Below, piece by piece: positions 28,339-37,537 of a stretch of 64,000 nt of DNA (position 1 is the stretch's first letter; each line of letters opens with the position of its first letter). The stretch comes from JAGQPD01 sp020426865 (lineage in GTDB: Bacteria; Planctomycetota; Planctomycetia; Pirellulales; Pirellulaceae), in assembly GCA_041399065.1 (NCBI GenBank), contig JAWKTN010000003.1, forward strand, positions 930,001 through 994,000, given 5' to 3'. The position numbers were made by a program, and so were the translations under genes. The notes under the pieces are model-generated. The model saw only the letters and a program-made list of their open reading frames with translations, did no database searches and was not told the origin of the DNA.

Positions 28339-29450
28339 TCAGCATTCAATTTTAGTGTAGATCGACTTAAGTTTTCAGCGAGCATCGTCGATTTTCATTT
28401 GCCAGTCGACACCCCGTTGTGTGGAGTTGACGTCAATCGACTACGCTCCGATTTCTCGTTGCAGATCTGCAAGCTCACCGATTCGCCGACCAGACATACA
28501 CTGCCGTGTCATGCTGCTTAGTTCGTTCTCAGCAATGTTGAGCCAACTACCGTGCTTGGGTGTGTAACAAAAGTTGATTCGACGCACGTAGTTCCGCGCC
28601 CGTTCCGGTTCGAAAGCTTCGTAGAAGGCACCCATCGTATGCGTATCCAGATTGTCGCACACCAAGGTTATCTGTTCAGTGTCGGCATATTTGCCATCGA
28701 GCAATGCAGCAACCTCCTGGGCCCAGTCACACTTCGTCCGCTGCTCGCGTGCGGTCGCCTGACGCCATCCACCCAGCGGTGCGCAAAACATAAAGATCGA
28801 TGCCGTATCATTACGTTCGTAATCGTAGTCGGTCCGCTTACCGTGGTCCTTCGTGGCCTCGATCGGAACTCGCGTCTCTTTGATCAACTGCACGGGTTGT
28901 TCCTCCATGCAGATGACCGGATGAGACGGATCCTAAGGTTTCTCGTGCGTTTCCAGCACATTTTCCATGTGAGCGGTGAACTCGGCATCGCACTCGGGCG
29001 GAATCACCCAGTACTCGATGCTGTCTTTGGTCGCCATTTTGTTTTTTTTAGCGTTTGACGGATTGTCTCATGGCAGACGTGCGGGACAATCTGCAACTCG
29101 ACGACTTTTCGAGCCAGCAATCGCAATGTCCATTTTCCGTAACCTTCCGGCGGCGAGCCAAGTCGCATGGCGATAATCTGAGCTTCTTCATCGCCGGTGA
29201 GCAACTTTTTGGCTCCAGCCCTGGGAGCCGGTTTGCGATCAAGCGTGTCTTGAAAACCGCGTTCGACGAACCGCTGACGAATGTTCTCCACCGTTTGGGT
29301 ACGACACGAAAAGGCCTCGGCAATCTGCGTGTCTGTCCAAGCTGGCCCATCGGCATCGGCCTTAAGCAATATTTGAGCCCTCCGAACCTTCTGTGCCGTT
29401 CCTTTGAGCTTGCGAGTAACCTCGCAACAAATCTTGCGTTCTTGTTGCAT
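28339..29450 (-). pseudogene. IS630-family transposase, inactivated by a frameshift and stops
   Basis: Read from 29450 down, the start MQQERKICCEV and AQKVRRAQILLKADADGPAW are typical of IS630 transposases, followed by a helix-turn-helix part (TQTVENIRQRFVERGF). At about 29045-29052 a run of eight A's precedes a -1 shift: frame 0 ends soon after, while the next frame continues KMATKDSIEYWVIPPECDAEF. That frame then meets TAG in KP*DPSHPVICMEEQPVQL (28934 region). It goes on through VCDNLDTHTMGAFYEAFEP and INFCYTPKHGSWLNIAENE, with the DDE-type residues. It has another TAG at 28441 where Trp is usual, and a TGA in DDAR*KLKSIY. Some IS630 members use programmed frameshifting, but three extra stops show that this copy is dead. 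Terminal inverted repeats were not found. Confidence 0.88.
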
Positions 29451-29735
29451 CGTCTCGAATGCCGTCAAAAATTCCCTGCTCGTCGGTCTACACCTCTGGC
29501 CGCCCAAGCCGGTTTCATACCATCGAACCATGCCGCGAATTATGCGTCAATGTTCTTGTAGGTGTGTTACGAAAAAATGCGTTTTTTTCAGCAAAACGGT
29601 GTCCAACGTGTTGATTGCTTCGTGAACTGGCGCATTCTCGATACATTCGCCTACCCCTCGTGTCATACAAAATAAACAACTAAATTACCAGGGGGCACGA
29701 ACTATCACACTTGTTTCCGATGTTGTTAGGACATA

Positions 29736-31172
29736 ATGAATTCAGCGCAAACGGGATACCGTCTCACGGCGGCGCCAACCGGAGGACTGCGGCCACTGAT
29801 CACGATTGGACTTCTCCTACTGGTGTGTGTCGCCCCGTGGTTCTTCGGCAGCGTATTGCTCGAAGCCCGCCTGCCACTGCTGCTGTTGGCAACCGTGCTG
29901 CTGGGGGTTGACATAATTCAGCTGTACTGGGATACACGGCGGTCTTCGTCTCTGACCACCCTGCCGTGGGTTTGTCTCTTCCCTATTGTGGGGGTGGTCT
30001 TAGGGGTGATGCAACTTGTTTCCTTCCCCAGCGAAAATGCTGAAATGTTTGCGCCGCGGGCTGCCGAGTTGCGGCGCGAATTGATTCCTGAATATTCCAA
30101 TCCCGTTTCTGATGGGGTGCCGCTTCCGATTGCGCGGACGCGGACGCTGTATCCTCCGGCGACACGCAGTGCCGTGGGCCTACTACTGCTAGCTACGACG
30201 GCATTTTGGCTCGCTATCCGACTGGATGGCCACGATCGCGAAGCGGCATGGTTGTTGTCGTTTGCACTGCTTTTGGGAGCGGCACTGACGTTCTGGGGGC
30301 TCGTGCAAAAATTCACTTGGAACGGCATGATGTATTGGTTTGTTCCGCTACAGAACGGGGGCATCCCGTTCGGTCCATTCGTCAATCGAAACAATGCGGG
30401 CGGGTTTCTCAATCTGTGTTTGGCGTGCGGAATTGGGTGGATGTACTGGAGAAGTGTTGACGGAAGGCTGGAAGTCACTTCCGCGGCACGGCCGCCCGAC
30501 GCCAGCCAACGCTGGGCCAATCCCGCCGTCTGGATTGCAAACCTAAACGCGCACCAATTGTTGACGCTTGGCGGAGTCGTATTTATTGCCGGGGGCGTGA
30601 TGGCCACCATTTCGCGCGGATCGATCGTGGCGTTCGCGGCGGCTTCGGGCGTAACGTTTGGCATCCTTCTACTTCGAAGCGGTAATCGCGCTTTGGCGGC
30701 GGGTATGATGGTCCTTGCCCTGCTCGCTGTCGGACTCGTCTGGTGGTTGGGCCAGATGGTGGAGATTCGGGAGCGGTTCGAAACTGTTGTTGACGAATCT
30801 GGATCGGTCGTCGATGGACGGTTAGAGAATTGGGCTGAGGCGATGCACGCCTTTCCCGCTTATGCGGGGTGGGGCGCTGGGCTTGATGCATATCGCTTTG
30901 CGTATATTCCTTTCCAACAGCGTTATAGCGGTAACGCCTGGAATTATCACGCCGAAAACCAATTCATCCAGGCGCTGCTCGACGCTGGTGTCGTCGGATG
31001 TGGGCTGTTAGTACTGGCGATCCTTGGGATGGTGATGGCGATCGGCGTGCTGTACCGCAGCGGAGGCAGAGTCAACACGGCGCTCGCAACCGCCGGTACG
31101 TTTGGGCTTGTCAGTCAAACCGTTGGGGGCTTTTTGATTTCGGACTTTACATTCCGTCAAATGCAATTCTGA
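29736..31172 (+). CDS. O-antigen ligase/EPS polymerase, N-terminal part (apparent frameshift at 31125-31135)
   Basis: 478 residues of a multi-pass membrane protein with the O-antigen ligase/Wzy_C-like pattern: about ten hydrophobic segments, a loop FVPLQNGGIPFGPFVNRNNAGGFLNL (residues about 207-232), SRGSIVAFAAA, and the periplasmic stretch RLENWAEAMHAFPAYAGWGAGLDAYR, a hallmark of this family. It would join or ligate EPS repeat units. AGGA six bases upstream supports the ATG at 29736. The frame ends after LISDFTFRQMQF, but the neighbouring frame continues as LFDFGLYIPSNAILMAVLCG, which is what such proteins normally show. A single lost G in the G5 run at 31125-31129 explains it: restored, 29736-32377 is one gene of 880 codons. 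Either a recent mutation, a sequencing error or a programmed -1 frameshift. Confidence 0.85.
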   Translation: MNSAQTGYRLTAAPTGGLRPLITIGLLLLVCVAPWFFGSVLLEARLPLLLLATVLLGVDIIQLYWDTRRSSSLTTLPWVCLFPIVGVVLGVMQLVSFPSENAEMFAPRAAELRRELIPEYSNPVSDGVPLPIARTRTLYPPATRSAVGLLLLATTAFWLAIRLDGHDREAAWLLSFALLLGAALTFWGLVQKFTWNGMMYWFVPLQNGGIPFGPFVNRNNAGGFLNLCLACGIGWMYWRSVDGRLEVTSAARPPDASQRWANPAVWIANLNAHQLLTLGGVVFIAGGVMATISRGSIVAFAAASGVTFGILLLRSGNRALAAGMMVLALLAVGLVWWLGQMVEIRERFETVVDESGSVVDGRLENWAEAMHAFPAYAGWGAGLDAYRFAYIPFQQRYSGNAWNYHAENQFIQALLDAGVVGCGLLVLAILGMVMAIGVLYRSGGRVNTALATAGTFGLVSQTVGGFLISDFTFRQMQF

Positions 31173-32377
31173 TGGCCGTCTTGTGTGGCGTTGTCGTTGG
31201 TCGTGCCAAGACCGAGTCGGCACGGGGCAGCACGCGGAATTATTGGATAGGGTTATCCGTTACCGAGGCAACCTGCAACGTCGTTCCCGCGCTGTTGCTT
31301 GTTGGCTCAGTTTTGGCCGGTGTGGACACGTTTCGTGCTGCGCGTGTTGAACGGGCGATGCGAGCGGCCGGTTGGGAAGCCCTCAGCAACGAGCTCGACG
31401 CGGACCTCGTGGGCAACTGGATTGTGTCCTTGGAAAAAGCCGTTGCTTCGCAATGGGACGACGGTGAGGCACACGAACGTTTGGCAGCGCTTTGGGCGCG
31501 GCGATACGAGTTAGCGGCAGCCGATGAGCTACGGCGGCAACAGTCGTATTTGACCGAGGAACAATCGCTGGAACGAGCGTCGATCGGCCAGCTGCACGCT
31601 ACGGTTCAACGCTTGCTGCGAGACGAACGTCAAGATGAAGTCGAGCGTGTACGTAGTGACGCAGCCGTCAAATTGTATTTGGTGCCTGCATGGAATCACC
31701 TACGGCAAGCGCGCGCAGCATGTCCGTACTTGGCGTCGGTGCATGTTGCGATGGCCGAACTTGGTGCGATTCTTGGCGATGAGGAGTCGCTGAGCGACCA
31801 CTTGCGGCGCGCAAGTCAGTGGGGAGGTGGTGATCCCACAATACACTTCCGGTGCGGATTGTTGTTGGATGAAGCCGGACGCAGGGCTGACGCACTGGTT
31901 GACTGGCGACGGTCGTTGGAGCTGCATCCTCTGCACGCGCCAGACATTGTCCAACGCCTCGGAGACGATGCCTTGGAGTCAACAATCTGGCGAGAACTCG
32001 TCCCGAATCGAGCCGATCGACTCTTGCGAGTTTCGCAGGCACTCCTCGCGGCCGGCAAGTCCATCGACCAGGTCCGTCCTATTGCCGAACATGGGTTGAC
32101 ATTGGTCAACGACTTCGATAGCTCGCCCGACCACCTTGCTGACCGGGCTCGATTGTTGTGGATCCTGCAACGGCGCGACGAGGCAATCGACGCCATGAAA
32201 GGCGCGACGCAATCGAGACCATCCCGCCCCATTTGGCGTCTGGAGCTGGCCCAGTGGTTGCTTGCAGCCGGACGACTTTCCGAAGCGGATGTTGAGGCTC
32301 GTGCCTACCTCGGGTTCGAGCCAGATTCTCCGTATGGCCGTCAGGTTCTCGACCGCATCCGCGATCAAAACAAGTGA
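31172..32377 (+). CDS. C-terminal part of the EPS polymerase (TPR-like tail), in the shifted frame
   Basis: Beginning MAVLCGVVVGRAK, this frame supplies the last transmembrane helices and a soluble helical region of about 300 residues that resembles tetratricopeptide repeats (for example WRRSLELHPLHAPDIVQRLG and LLWILQRRDEAIDAMKGATQSRPSRPIWRLELAQWLLAAG). Its ATG overlaps the stop of the upstream frame as TGATG, so a separate protein could be made by translational coupling. The shifted frame also reads upstream of this ATG as GLYIPSNAIL, a conserved part of the polymerase, so a broken single gene is more likely than two genes. TPR-tailed O-antigen ligases of about 850-900 residues occur in planctomycetes. 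Confidence 0.75.
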   Translation: MAVLCGVVVGRAKTESARGSTRNYWIGLSVTEATCNVVPALLLVGSVLAGVDTFRAARVERAMRAAGWEALSNELDADLVGNWIVSLEKAVASQWDDGEAHERLAALWARRYELAAADELRRQQSYLTEEQSLERASIGQLHATVQRLLRDERQDEVERVRSDAAVKLYLVPAWNHLRQARAACPYLASVHVAMAELGAILGDEESLSDHLRRASQWGGGDPTIHFRCGLLLDEAGRRADALVDWRRSLELHPLHAPDIVQRLGDDALESTIWRELVPNRADRLLRVSQALLAAGKSIDQVRPIAEHGLTLVNDFDSSPDHLADRARLLWILQRRDEAIDAMKGATQSRPSRPIWRLELAQWLLAAGRLSEADVEARAYLGFEPDSPYGRQVLDRIRDQNK

Positions 32378-32390
32378 AATCGGCAAGTCT

Positions 32391-32450
32391 GACTGCCTGG
32401 ATCTCTGACTGCCTGGATCTCTGACTGCCTGGGTCTCTGACTGTCCGGAT
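32391..32450. repeat. 16-bp tandem repeat, 3.5 copies
   Basis: GACTGCCTGGATCTCT occurs at 32391, 32407 and (one change) 32423, with a partial copy at 32439. Shortly after, TGACCGGCCGGTCA (about 32471-32484) is a 14-bp perfect palindrome. Both lie in the gap between the polymerase and the transglutaminase-like gene. Possible terminator or slippage product. Confidence 0.8.
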
Positions 32451-32526
32451 CATTGCTCCGCTGCCGGTCTGACCGGCCGGTCAGGCACGTCGACAAAGCG
32501 TTAGTTCGTTGTGCTACAATTTACTT

Positions 32527-34080
32527 ATGGTCACAAGACTCGACCGACAAACAACCTGCACCTTTGCTTTTATCGCGTTCGCCATTATAAGCGGGTGCGA
32601 CGACGTGAAGGATCCGCAGGTTAGTCCGGCAATGCTCTTTCAGAGCGCAGATGGCAATCTGTTGAGTGACAATCGAGGTGAGTTGACGCGGGAACAATGG
32701 TACGTTCATCGGGTGGACGGGCTCAAACTTGGAAGCCGCTGGCTGCGGGAATATTCGTTTGAAGTGAGAGGACAGATGCGTGTCCGCCGCGTTGTCCTTG
32801 ACGAAATTGAAGGGCAACGGTTTGGGCAACACTACGAAAGGTCGGTCCGAGTTGTCTCGTTGGAGCGTTCTGGTGGCGAATTATTGGCAGTGTCTTCGGA
32901 AGTTCGCGCCGGGGGAACTCCCGTTGTTACCCACTGCAAAGTCTTCGAAGGTCAGTTATACGTCAAAATGTGCGACGTTGATCGTGATCGTTACGATGTG
33001 CTGGATTGGTCCGAGGATTGCCGCGGGCCGCTGGCTGTCGAGGATTCGCTGCGCCGGTCACCGATGAAGGTTGGCGAATCCCGGGAGGTTCGGTACTTCG
33101 ATCCTGTAGTCCAACGAATGATCGACGCGAAGCTTGTGGCACGTGAATGGGAAGACACTACAATGAACGATACTGGCGAGCTGCTTTCACTGTTGAGAAT
33201 CGAATCGGCCAACGCAGGTCCGGGTATCACGCGTTGGATGGACGCGGCCGGTTCGTTGGTTCGATCCGACGATGCCTTCATGGCACAATCGATGTGCGCC
33301 GCAACAGCATTGGCCGCCAACGCGCCGAATGATACTTGGGACGTCGATCTGGCAGTGAAAGCGCGCGTGGAGCTGACGCCTCCCTTTCCCGTACGACCGG
33401 CCCAGCCGTTTGCCATGGCCAAGTATCGAGTGACGATGAAAGATGCCAGTCCAACTGCCGTTTTCGCGGAAAGCGAGACACAATCCGTGTCGGCCGTCGA
33501 TGCTCGTACTGCTATCATCAGCGTCGTTGCCAGTCTGCCACAGGTCGTCGGCACGTCGCCTAGCGATCGGCCGATCGAGCAGGACATTGCAGCCAATCGG
33601 TGGATTCAATCTTCCGATCCCAGTATCCGCCAGTTTGCCGGCACGGCTACTGGTGGGGCAACCGAGCCCAATTCAATGTTACAGGCCATGCGCCGCCACG
33701 TGTTCCACTCGCTGCGGAAGGTTGATTTCAGCCAGACGTTTGCTTCCGCCGTGGAAGTGGTCCGGTCGCGTGAGGGGGATTGTAGCGAACATGCGGTTTT
33801 GTTGGCGGCGATCTGTCGGGCCCAGGGGCTGCCGGCACGCGTCGTCGTCGGAATGATATACGATGATTTAATCAGAGGTTTCGTCTACCACACCTGGAAC
33901 GAGGTCTGGGTGGGAGGACGGTGGGTCCCGGTCGATGCAACCGAAAGGAACGATCCACCAAGTGTCGGTCACCTTAAAATAACCCATTCCAACCTCCACG
34001 GGGGATGGGATACTTCCCTGGTCGCTCCGGTTATGCGGGTTGTTGGGCGAACGACCATTGAACTTGTCGCGTACGAGTAG
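32527..34080 (+). CDS. Transglutaminase-like lipoprotein of the EPS locus
   Basis: A 517-residue protein. The start MVTRLDRQTTCTFAF leads into a lipobox IISGC24, so it is probably a lipoprotein. The N-terminal ~330 residues form a beta-rich region of unknown role. A transglutaminase-like core follows with its expected triad: Cys419 in REGDCSEHAVLL, His455 in FVYHTWNEVW and Asp470 in WVPVDATE. Such cysteine-type domains can act as proteases or transferases outside the cytoplasm. It lies between the EPS polymerase and the Wzz/BY-kinase on the same strand, so it likely takes part in EPS or surface assembly (inference). A GTG at 32509 is an alternative start but would place residues before the signal; no strong ribosome site is seen. 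Confidence 0.85.
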   Translation: MVTRLDRQTTCTFAFIAFAIISGCDDVKDPQVSPAMLFQSADGNLLSDNRGELTREQWYVHRVDGLKLGSRWLREYSFEVRGQMRVRRVVLDEIEGQRFGQHYERSVRVVSLERSGGELLAVSSEVRAGGTPVVTHCKVFEGQLYVKMCDVDRDRYDVLDWSEDCRGPLAVEDSLRRSPMKVGESREVRYFDPVVQRMIDAKLVAREWEDTTMNDTGELLSLLRIESANAGPGITRWMDAAGSLVRSDDAFMAQSMCAATALAANAPNDTWDVDLAVKARVELTPPFPVRPAQPFAMAKYRVTMKDASPTAVFAESETQSVSAVDARTAIISVVASLPQVVGTSPSDRPIEQDIAANRWIQSSDPSIRQFAGTATGGATEPNSMLQAMRRHVFHSLRKVDFSQTFASAVEVVRSREGDCSEHAVLLAAICRAQGLPARVVVGMIYDDLIRGFVYHTWNEVWVGGRWVPVDATERNDPPSVGHLKITHSNLHGGWDTSLVAPVMRVVGRTTIELVAYE

Positions 34081-34200
34081 ACAATTTGCATGACAATGTC
34101 GTAGGTCAGGGATAAAATAAGGGCTACGTACCAAGAACCAAGATTGTGCGTATAGGGAATCGCCCGTGCGTATACCGAACGTCACTAACGCGAGTGCAAG

Positions 34201-36483
34201 ATGAGCGAATTAGATGTCTTTGAGGACCTTGACCATGAGTCATCTGGAGTGCAAGGGATTGACGTCTGGGGGATTCTTTTGCGGCGCAAATGGATCATCT
34301 CCGCCGTCGCCCTAGTTGCTATCGCGCTTGGTGTGCTCTACTACCTGCAGGCCGACCCTGTATACGAATCGCAGGCGCAGGTGCTGATCGAGCGAAAACA
34401 CCCGCCGGCGGTCGCCTTCACGGGAATCCAGTCCGTGCTGTCGAACTTCGACAGTGAAACGGAGAAACACCCGGTTGTCATGGCCAGTCCGCAGAACGTG
34501 GGGGCCGCTGCCGATGAATGGGAACTCACAAAACTTCCCATGTTTGCCACGTCCAAGCATCCGCTTTCCTACATCATCGATCATCTGGTCGTTACCCCAG
34601 TAACGGAAAAGGTTGGTATCTACACCGTCAGTTTTCGCGGGGGTAAACCGGACGACGTGAGAGCGGTTGTCGAGGCCGTCGTGGACAACTACGGTGAGAT
34701 GCTCGATCAAACCCACAAAGATACCGGCGACGAGAATGCGAAACAATTATTGGCTGCCCAGGACGAGGCGGAAAAAAAATTGAAGCGTGCGCGGGAGGGA
34801 TATGCCGAGTTTCGTGCGAACGCCCCCTTGATGTGGCTCGGTGAGTCGGCACTGAATCTTCATCAAGAACGACTGGCCTCCATCGAGAAGGATCGAGCTG
34901 CCCTGCTGATCGAGGCGGAGAAACTCGATGCACTATTGTTGGCCGTCGAGGACTCGCTGGACAATCGCCGGCATATCGAGGCCCTGTACTATACCGCCGA
35001 GAAATTGAGTCGGGACGAGCAACCAAGTCGCTACGAGACGGTGTCTTTTGGTCAGACCCTGTTGCCACTATTGCTAGAGCAGCAATCGCTGCAGATGCGA
35101 TACGGCGAGGATCATCCCAAGATCAAGGCCTCCCGACGTCGTATCGAATTCGCCCAAAAGTTTTATCAGGAACAGATTGGTTTGAACTTGAAGAAGGAAG
35201 TCGGTGACGGTGACCTGCCACCCCATGTCGAGTCGACGATTCGAACCTACGTGGCGAGCCTTGAGCAGCAACGTGCCGAGATTAGAAGCAGCATCGCGCG
35301 ACTTGACGAATTGTTCGACGAGGAAGAACGGGAATCCAAGACACTTGCTGCCGATCAAGCCAAGGACGAACAGTGGCGTCGCGAGATTGACAACAGTCAA
35401 ACGCTCTATGATAGCCTCGTTAAGAGTCTCGAAGGGGTCGAAATCACCGGCGGTACGGCCGGCTACAATTACCAAGTGATTGCGGCACCAAGCCTAGGCG
35501 AAAAAGTAGCGCCTAGCCTGGCCAAAACCATGGCGTTGGCACTTGTTCTCGGCTCGCTGGCCGGCTTCGGTTTGGGGTATATCGTCGACATTGCCGACAA
35601 GAGCTTCCACAATCCCCTGGAGGTTAGTAAGTATCTGCGTCTGCCGGTCGTCGGTCATATTCCCATGATGCAGGAACCCATCCTGTCCGGTTCGTTCGAG
35701 GGTGTCAGGGAGGTTGTCTGTACCTTGCATGATCCGCGTGGCACGTCGGCCGAGGCGTATCGTACCGTGCGGACTGCCATGTTCTTCAACGCACGTGGCA
35801 AGGACCATCAGTTAATTCAAGTGACTAGTCCGCGTCCAGGCGACGGCAAGTCCACGCTCTCCGCCAACTTGGCGGTAACCATCGCCAAGTCAGGCAAATC
35901 CGTGCTACTGATCGATGCCGATTTTCGCAAGCCGACCCAACACAAAGTCTTCGGACTTGCCAGCGATATCGGCTTCTCGTCAGTGGTGCAAGGCAAGGTC
36001 GATCCCCAGCAAGCGTACCAAACTATCGACGGTGTCGATCATTTGACAGTCATGGTCTGCGGCCCAAGGCCGGAAAACCCATCGGAGTTGCTGTCCTCAC
36101 GAAACTTTAAAACTACCTTGGAGTACTTACGCGAACAATTCGATTTCGTCATCGTTGACACTCCACCGATGTTGGCAGTCAGCGACCCAGCCGCTGTTTC
36201 TGCCCAAGTCGACGGCGTGCTGATGACCTTCCGTATCGACCGCGATGCCCGCCCCGCTGCTACGCGCGCTCGTGATATGCTGATCGAAGTCGGTGCGGAC
36301 ATCGTGGGGGTCGTCGTTAACGGCATCGGGAGTATTGACAGTGACAGCTACTACAGCTATGGTTCGGCCGGTTACGCCTACGAGGCGGCACGCTACGGAT
36401 ACGCCTACCAGTACAAGTACGGTGAGGATGCCTCCGTGAGTAGTGCTAACGGTGCGAGCCGCCGAGAAACCGTCAAATCATAA
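34201..36483 (+). CDS. Wzz-BY-kinase: polysaccharide chain-length regulator and tyrosine autokinase
   Basis: A 760-residue inner-membrane protein. The Wzz/GumC part starts with a transmembrane segment (WIISAVALVAIALGVLYYLQADPVYESQ, residues about 31-58) and a periplasmic coiled coil (about 180-420). It ends with a second membrane segment (about 440-465). The cytoplasmic BY-kinase has Walker A SPRPGDGKST (about 542-551), Walker A' LLIDADFRKP and Walker B FVIVDTPPML. The C-terminus is a tyrosine cluster (SYYSYGSAGYAYEAARYGYAYQYKYG) for autophosphorylation. This protein controls EPS chain length and export, opposed by the phosphatase encoded 128 bp downstream. Start at 34201; no strong ribosome site seen. 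Confidence 0.95.
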   Translation: MSELDVFEDLDHESSGVQGIDVWGILLRRKWIISAVALVAIALGVLYYLQADPVYESQAQVLIERKHPPAVAFTGIQSVLSNFDSETEKHPVVMASPQNVGAAADEWELTKLPMFATSKHPLSYIIDHLVVTPVTEKVGIYTVSFRGGKPDDVRAVVEAVVDNYGEMLDQTHKDTGDENAKQLLAAQDEAEKKLKRAREGYAEFRANAPLMWLGESALNLHQERLASIEKDRAALLIEAEKLDALLLAVEDSLDNRRHIEALYYTAEKLSRDEQPSRYETVSFGQTLLPLLLEQQSLQMRYGEDHPKIKASRRRIEFAQKFYQEQIGLNLKKEVGDGDLPPHVESTIRTYVASLEQQRAEIRSSIARLDELFDEEERESKTLAADQAKDEQWRREIDNSQTLYDSLVKSLEGVEITGGTAGYNYQVIAAPSLGEKVAPSLAKTMALALVLGSLAGFGLGYIVDIADKSFHNPLEVSKYLRLPVVGHIPMMQEPILSGSFEGVREVVCTLHDPRGTSAEAYRTVRTAMFFNARGKDHQLIQVTSPRPGDGKSTLSANLAVTIAKSGKSVLLIDADFRKPTQHKVFGLASDIGFSSVVQGKVDPQQAYQTIDGVDHLTVMVCGPRPENPSELLSSRNFKTTLEYLREQFDFVIVDTPPMLAVSDPAAVSAQVDGVLMTFRIDRDARPAATRARDMLIEVGADIVGVVVNGIGSIDSDSYYSYGSAGYAYEAARYGYAYQYKYGEDASVSSANGASRRETVKS

Positions 36484-36611
36484 ATGTTGCCATTGCACCC
36501 GATGTTGTCGTGGCGTGACGTCACCACATCATCATTTTTTGACGATGCAGCACCGTCGTCTCGATCTGCCGCTTTACGGTCTCCTACATCACGGTCCTGC
36601 ATCACGGTCCC

Positions 36612-37382
36612 ATGTACGCCGATACTCATTTTCATCTGTGCCCCGGACTGGACGACGGTCCTCGCGACCTGGATGTAGCTCTTCAACTTTGTCATCTCGC
36701 ATGGAACGAAGGGACGCGAGCGATCGCGGCTCTCGCGCACCAGAGTGACATGTTCGCGGATGTTACGCCGCCGCAGATCCGTTCGGCCGTTGCCGATGTC
36801 GAAACAGCCCTGCGGGACATGGATATCCCGCTCAAACTTGTGCCGACTGCCGAAGTGATGGTCACACCCGATGTTGTCGAACGCTGGCAAGCCGGCGAAT
36901 TACTGACATACGGAGACGCGAACAAGTATATTTTGCTGGAATACCCTCACGGTCTGTATGTCGATTTGCGCGACGTCGCGGCAGACTTTATAGAAGCCGG
37001 TGTGCGCCCGGTCATTGCCCACGCAGAACGCCAGCCCGAACTGCTCTATCAGTTTGAAGAGATCTGCGAACTGATTCAGATTGGCTGCGTTATTCAGGTG
37101 TCGACCCGCAGCCTCACCGATTCGACTTCGGCGCAGCAAACGCGTGCGTTGAAACAATGGGCAGAACGTGGCGTCATCCACTGCTTGGGCAGTGATGCCC
37201 ACAGTCCACATCGTCGTCCGCCAACCATGGCTGCCGCGGTGGATACCCTTAGCCGCTGGACGTCGGCCAGCGAAGCACTCCTCATCGCTCGCGACAATGG
37301 AATGGCGATTCTTGACGGGCAGCCACTGCGACTTGGGGCACCCAAACCCCCCAGACGCCGTAGTTGGTTCAATTTCCGCTGA
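36612..37382 (+). CDS. CpsB/CapC-type tyrosine-protein phosphatase (PHP family)
   Basis: A 256-residue metal-dependent phosphatase of the PHP fold. Metal-binding motifs are visible: DTHFHLCPGLDDGP at residues 4-17, ALAHQSD, VIAHAERQPEL near 136-146, and LGSDAHSPHRRPP near 193-205. In other bacteria CpsB removes phosphate from the tyrosine cluster of the CpsD/BY-kinase. Its position right after the BY-kinase gene fits that pairing. It ends with a basic stretch PPRRRSW. Upstream is a short direct repeat CATCACGGTCC in the 5' leader. Confidence 0.93.
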   Translation: MYADTHFHLCPGLDDGPRDLDVALQLCHLAWNEGTRAIAALAHQSDMFADVTPPQIRSAVADVETALRDMDIPLKLVPTAEVMVTPDVVERWQAGELLTYGDANKYILLEYPHGLYVDLRDVAADFIEAGVRPVIAHAERQPELLYQFEEICELIQIGCVIQVSTRSLTDSTSAQQTRALKQWAERGVIHCLGSDAHSPHRRPPTMAAAVDTLSRWTSASEALLIARDNGMAILDGQPLRLGAPKPPRRRSWFNFR

Positions 37383-37537
37383 TTTTCGCCAATCACCGAC
37401 GCAGTTTTGATACTGCCCGAAATCTCAACCGGACCATTGCATTTTCCTGTCAGACACGCTAGTGTGATGGTGCGCGCACGACGGGTCTGGGCGGCAACCA
37501 CAGTTTCATAGGTTTACCAACCATCGAGGAGACAGAA

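Noticed and set aside
28984..29060. A functional programmed frameshift in the IS630 gene
   Set aside because: The site looks suitable, but downstream in-frame stops make the copy dead.
36520..36560. Terminator after the BY-kinase gene (GTGGCGTGACGTCACCAC then T6)
   Set aside because: The hairpin is imperfect and the T-run is eight bases away; not strong enough to list as a feature.
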